Source: Sinomonas atrocyanea | GTDB taxonomy: Bacteria > Actinomycetota > Actinomycetes > Actinomycetales > Micrococcaceae | Assembly: GCF_001577305.1 (NCBI RefSeq) | Contig: NZ_CP014518.1 | Span: forward strand, 3,162,001-3,226,000 | Reading direction: 5' to 3' | Length of the DNA stretch: 64,000 nucleotides | Shown here: piece by piece, positions 60,888 to 64,000 of the stretch | How the letters are laid out: each line of letters begins with the position of its first letter | How positions within the stretch are numbered: the stretch's first letter is position 1 | Program-made: the position numbers and the translations under genes | Notes under the pieces: model-generated | Databases searched by the model: none | Told to the model about the DNA's origin: nothing | The model's input: only the letters and a program-made list of their open reading frames with translations

Positions 60888-61793
60888 CTACTGCCCCGCA
60901 CCAGCCTCAGCCTCGGCTTTGGCCTTGATCCCAGCCAACAGCTCCTCCTGGCTGCGCTCCGTGAGCTTGATGACCAGCGAATCGACGGCGGCGTCAGCCC
61001 AGTTGGACGGGATGACGTCCGACCGCATGCTCAGGCGGGTCCCGCCGTCCTCAGGTGCCACCGCCACCACGAACACCGGCCCGAGCGCGGCCTTGGACGT
61101 GAAGTGCTCGTTGGGGACGAACTCCGTGTACTCGTGGGTCGTCTTGAGCGGGATGCCCAGAATCCGCCACGAGGCGGCGAAGGTTGTTCCGACGCCCTCC
61201 GGCGCCACCTCGAGGTCTGAGATCTGGACATCCGGCCCCAGCCACACCGTTGGGTCCTTCACCAGGTCGAACACGCGCTCCACCGGGGCCTGGATGCTGA
61301 CGGCGCCGGACCAGGTCAGCGTGTGGCCGGGCTTCTTCTCGGGCTGGAGGATGGCCTTCTGTCCGGTCTCCACGAGGCTCTTGATGTTGGCGACCAGGCC
61401 CTCGATGTCATCCTCGGCCCATCGGGTGAAGAGCGCCTGGAGCGGCACCCGCACGAGCGGGGTCTCGATGTCGAACCCCTGCTCGACGCTCAGCCTCGTC
61501 CCGGCGCCGGCGGGTTCGAGGGAGAAGGTGAGCACAGGGCCGGCCGAGGCCTTCGAGACGATCCGCTGGTTGGGGACCACCTCCCGGTACTCGTGGGTCA
61601 CGGACATGTGGATGCCGAAAATCCTCGCCGCCCACTTCGCCGACGTGCCCACTCCGTCCGGGGCGAGCTGGACGTCCGTGACATCGCTGTCGCCGGGGAA
61701 GGCGAGCATCCACCGCGTCGGGTCACTGAGGAACGTGAAGACGGTGTCCACCGGCGCATTGATCTCCACGGTCTTCACGAGGTTCTCAACCAT
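60888..61793 (-). CDS. Tandem SRPBCC-domain protein (CoxG-like)
   Basis: A 301-residue protein made of two SRPBCC/START-like domains, about residues 1-145 (EINAPVDTVFTFLSDPTRWMLAFPGDSDVTDVQLAPDGVGTSAKW) and 155-285 (SIQAPVERVFDLVKDPTVWLGPDVQISDLEVAPEGVGTTFAASW). The halves are clearly homologous, so it arose by duplication within the gene. Such domains bind lipids or other hydrophobic ligands. The start is ATG 61793 (MVENLVKT); ATG 61802 is possible. No ligand or pathway can be named. Confidence 0.82.
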   Translation of the reverse strand: MVENLVKTVEINAPVDTVFTFLSDPTRWMLAFPGDSDVTDVQLAPDGVGTSAKWAARIFGIHMSVTHEYREVVPNQRIVSKASAGPVLTFSLEPAGAGTRLSVEQGFDIETPLVRVPLQALFTRWAEDDIEGLVANIKSLVETGQKAILQPEKKPGHTLTWSGAVSIQAPVERVFDLVKDPTVWLGPDVQISDLEVAPEGVGTTFAASWRILGIPLKTTHEYTEFVPNEHFTSKAALGPVFVVAVAPEDGGTRLSMRSDVIPSNWADAAVDSLVIKLTERSQEELLAGIKAKAEAEAGAGQ

Positions 61794-61871
61794 CGCTTCC
61801 ATCCCCTCTCGCGGCGCGGATCGCTGCACCCAGTCAACCGACCCAGTGCGGCGCCCGCCCAGAGGAGAAGG

Positions 61872-62948
61872 TCACGGCACGGGGAATCGCTCCCAGGTCC
61901 CGGCCGGGGTGGTCACGGCCGTTGCCGAGCGGACCCCGTCCAGGATGGCCTCCCTGACGGCGTTGGCGGCGGCGACCTGCACGGACATGAGGCCGACGAC
62001 GCGCCCCGCTTCCGAGGAGCGGTCCAGCTCGATGGCCCGCGTGGACACGCCGAAGACCGTGTCCCCGTCCACGAGGGTGTGGCTCGGGTCCAGGGCGCGG
62101 GCCAGGCCCGAGTGCGCGGCCGTGGCCAGGCGCTTGCATTCTGCGGGGGTCAGGGAGGCGTTCGTCGCCACGACCACGAGCGTCGTATTGAGGGGGCCCG
62201 GCGCCCCGGACGCCCCGGTGCGTCCGGAGGCGCGTCCGGAGCCACCGCCCTCACCGGCCGAGGCCGCCTCCTGCGCAATCTCGGCCTCCCCCTCGGCCGG
62301 GGGCGCCGCCACCACGGCCCCCGGGAACACCGGCACCCCGGCGGCGTTCACCACGGCGAGCGCCCCGACCACGATCCCCTCGGGCAGGACCACCGGCGCA
62401 CCCCCGGGCGGTCCGGGCACGGGGCCGTCCGGCAGGCGCACCGATGCCATCCCCACGCCGCCCTTGTACAGGGCCCTGCCCACCGCCGCCCCGGTGCCGG
62501 CGCCGACGCAGCCGCGGAGCCCGCCGTCGGGCGCGTCCTCGAGCCCCACGCACGCGGCCGCCGCCTCGAAGCCCATCGCAGCGTCGGGCCGCGCGGCGAA
62601 GTCCCCGCCCCGGCCGAGGTCGAAGATCACCGCGCCGGCGACGATCGGCACCACGCCGCCCACCACGGGGTGCCCCTGGCCCTGCTGCTCGAGCCACAGC
62701 TGCACGCCGCTGGCCGCCGCGAGCCCGTACGCGCTCCCCCCGCACAGGGCGATCGCATCGACGGTCTGCACGAGGGTGGACGGGTCGAGGGCATCGGTCT
62801 CAATCGTGCCCGGGCCACCGCCGCGGACATCGACCCCGCCGGCGCTGCCGGGAGGGAGCACGACGGCGGTCACCCCGCTCAGCCATCCGTCGTCCGTGCG
62901 CTGGGCGTGGCCGACCCGGAGGCCGGGGACATCGAGAAGGGAATCCAT
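61872..62948 (-). CDS. P1-family (S58, DmpA/ArgJ-like) peptidase
   Basis: A 358-residue Ntn-type hydrolase: LDVPGLRVGHAQRTDDGWLSGVTAVVLP, LCGGSAYGLAAASGVQLWL, GVVPIVAGAVIFDL, and PLNTTLVVVATNASLTPAECKRLA, where such enzymes cut themselves before the nucleophile Thr or Ser. The family contains aminopeptidases (DmpA) and amidases acting on beta-amino or short peptides. An Ala/Glu/Gly-rich loop of about 30 residues precedes the cleavage site. ATG 62948 (MDSLLDVPG) is preferred; ATG 62960 is close. The substrate is unknown. Confidence 0.88.
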   Translation of the reverse strand: MDSLLDVPGLRVGHAQRTDDGWLSGVTAVVLPPGSAGGVDVRGGGPGTIETDALDPSTLVQTVDAIALCGGSAYGLAAASGVQLWLEQQGQGHPVVGGVVPIVAGAVIFDLGRGGDFAARPDAAMGFEAAAACVGLEDAPDGGLRGCVGAGTGAAVGRALYKGGVGMASVRLPDGPVPGPPGGAPVVLPEGIVVGALAVVNAAGVPVFPGAVVAAPPAEGEAEIAQEAASAGEGGGSGRASGRTGASGAPGPLNTTLVVVATNASLTPAECKRLATAAHSGLARALDPSHTLVDGDTVFGVSTRAIELDRSSEAGRVVGLMSVQVAAANAVREAILDGVRSATAVTTPAGTWERFPVP

Positions 62949-63215
62949 GGGCCCATTCAACGCCCGCTCCTGCCCCCGCTCAACGGCGGGTACCCTACGC
63001 CCCGGCGCGGCCGTTGGGTGTGGCGCACGCCACTCATTACGCTAACGCAGTGTGAACTCTTGGATACACGGAACGGAATTTGCTGGGGGTGGGGGCAAAT
63101 TCCGGTCAGGGCCCCCGCTGGGCCGTGGTCCACTACTACGCGGGGGTTTCACGCCCATACCCCAGATCTTGAAGGAATGCTTGTCAATGTCCCATCCCGC
63201 TTGCAGGATTCATCC

Positions 63216-64000
63216 ATGAGCGAGTCGACCTTGGAGCGTCACCAGGGCGCCTCCTCCCCATCCCGTCCCGAGCGCAGGCGCCGCCGCTTCTCCGGCCGCA
63301 GCCGCCGCGACTTCTTCGTCTTCCTCGCGTTCGCGCTGCCGAACCTGGTCCTCATCGCCGTGTTCACCTACCGGCCCCTGTTCGCGAACCTCCAGTACTC
63401 GTTCCTCGACTGGACCCTCGGGTCCAAGACGGCCCGGAACATCGGCTTCGAGAACTACGCGACGTTCTTCGGCAGCGACGACGCCCCGCGCGTCCTCGGC
63501 ACCACCGCGATCTTCACGGTGCTCACCGTGGGCCTGTCCATGGTGCTCGGCCTCCTCGTCGCGCTCGCGCTGAACGCCAAGGTCCGTGGCACCACGTTCG
63601 CCCGGTCGGCAGTGTTCGCCCCCTACGTCCTCTCGGGCGTGGGCGTGGGCCTGGTGTGGATGTTCATCTTCGACCCCGGCTACGGCGCCCTTGCCTGGTT
63701 CCTTCGCACGTTCGGCGTCGCGAGCCCGCAGTGGTTCAACGACCCGCAGCTCGCGCTGACCATGGTGATCATCGTCTACATCTGGAAGAACCTCGGCTAC
63801 TGCGCGGTCGTGTACCTCGCGGGCCTGCAGTCCCTCCCGGGCGACGTCATGGAGGCCGCCGCGATCGACGGCGCCGGGGCGACCCGCCGTTTCCTGAGCA
63901 TCAGCCTCCCGCTGCTCTCCCCCACCACGTTCTTCCTGCTCATCACCACGATCCTCTCGAGCCTCCAGGCGTTCGACCTCATCCGCATCATGACCCCGCT
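63216..64000 (+). CDS. Sugar ABC transporter permease, UgpA/MalF type (3' end cut)
   Basis: About 261 residues are present. A basic N-terminus (RRRRRFSGRSRRDFF) is followed by membrane helices (FVFLAFALPNLVLIAVFTY, TAIFTVLTVGLSMVLGLLVALAL and others) and the EAA loop EAAAIDGAGATRRFLSISLPLLSP that contacts the ATPase. GCAGGATTCATCC precedes the ATG. The binding-protein gene is not upstream, so it must be downstream or elsewhere. The gene continues past the window end. Confidence 0.9.
   Translation, partial: MSESTLERHQGASSPSRPERRRRRFSGRSRRDFFVFLAFALPNLVLIAVFTYRPLFANLQYSFLDWTLGSKTARNIGFENYATFFGSDDAPRVLGTTAIFTVLTVGLSMVLGLLVALALNAKVRGTTFARSAVFAPYVLSGVGVGLVWMFIFDPGYGALAWFLRTFGVASPQWFNDPQLALTMVIIVYIWKNLGYCAVVYLAGLQSLPGDVMEAAAIDGAGATRRFLSISLPLLSPTTFFLLITTILSSLQAFDLIRIMTP

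Noticed and set aside
1..64000. tRNA, rRNA, CRISPR, insertion sequence or prophage signals
   Set aside because: None seen: no transposase or integrase proteins, no regularly spaced repeat array and no tRNA-like cloverleaf noticed by eye.

Overview
The window is very GC-rich, uses many GTG starts, and carries a ribosomal/housekeeping gene order typical of Actinobacteria. This points to a member of the Micrococcales; an Arthrobacter/Sinomonas-like Micrococcaceae is my best guess, made from gene order and protein style and not from a database search. No rRNA, tRNA or CRISPR array was found.

Layout. 1-7.6 kb: a persulfide-type MBL hydrolase with its CsoR/CstR-like repressor and two matching operators, a class A penicillin-binding protein, a SigB/SigF-type sigma factor, two tandem TetR regulators and a frameshifted nnr. 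7.6-15.6 kb: a MerR/SulP divergent pair sharing a perfect 20-bp palindrome, acpS, then a divergent cyclic-di-GMP block: a membrane diguanylate cyclase facing a tightly packed five-gene cassette (STAS-like protein, GGDEF-EAL enzyme, SAM methyltransferase, membrane glycosyltransferase 2, one-TM protein). 15.6-32.4 kb: mostly housekeeping and metabolism (DUF559 protein, two DinB proteins, polysaccharide deacetylase, glmS, coaA, a second class A PBP, formaldehyde dehydrogenase-like enzyme, mscL, O-methyltransferase, glmM, PaaK-like ligase, GT39-type membrane glycosyltransferase), with three copies of a roughly 100-bp palindromic element.

32.4-60.2 kb is the conserved actinobacterial run infA-rpmJ-rpsM-rpsK-rpoA-rplQ ... 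truA ... rplM-rpsI (all minus strand), followed at lower coordinates by glmM and glmS. It is opened up by two complete, convergent tad (Flp-type pilus) loci: tad1 on plus (33.9-41.1 kb) between rplM and truA, and tad2 on minus (51.1-43.7 kb) between truA and rplQ. Each has Flp pilin(s), TadE, a TadG-like protein, RcpC/CpaB, TadZ/CpaE, TadA, TadB and TadC. tad2 ends with an HPt-like protein lacking the usual phospho-histidine, and its tadZ is frameshifted. A decayed second copy of the tadC-HPt junction lies at about 53.85-54.18 kb, beside a response regulator and histidine kinase. No prepilin peptidase gene was seen, so pilin processing must rely on a gene elsewhere.

60.5-64 kb: a decayed DUF559 gene, a double SRPBCC-domain protein, a P1-family (DmpA/ArgJ-like) peptidase, and the start of a sugar ABC transporter permease cut by the window end.

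The two most interesting items are the c-di-GMP/glycosyltransferase cassette at 11.2-15.6 kb with its facing cyclase, and the double tad region with its degenerate HPt partner and pseudogene echo. Two frameshifts (nnr, tadZ2) each look like one missing base in a G/C-rich run, so raw reads should be checked before calling them real.
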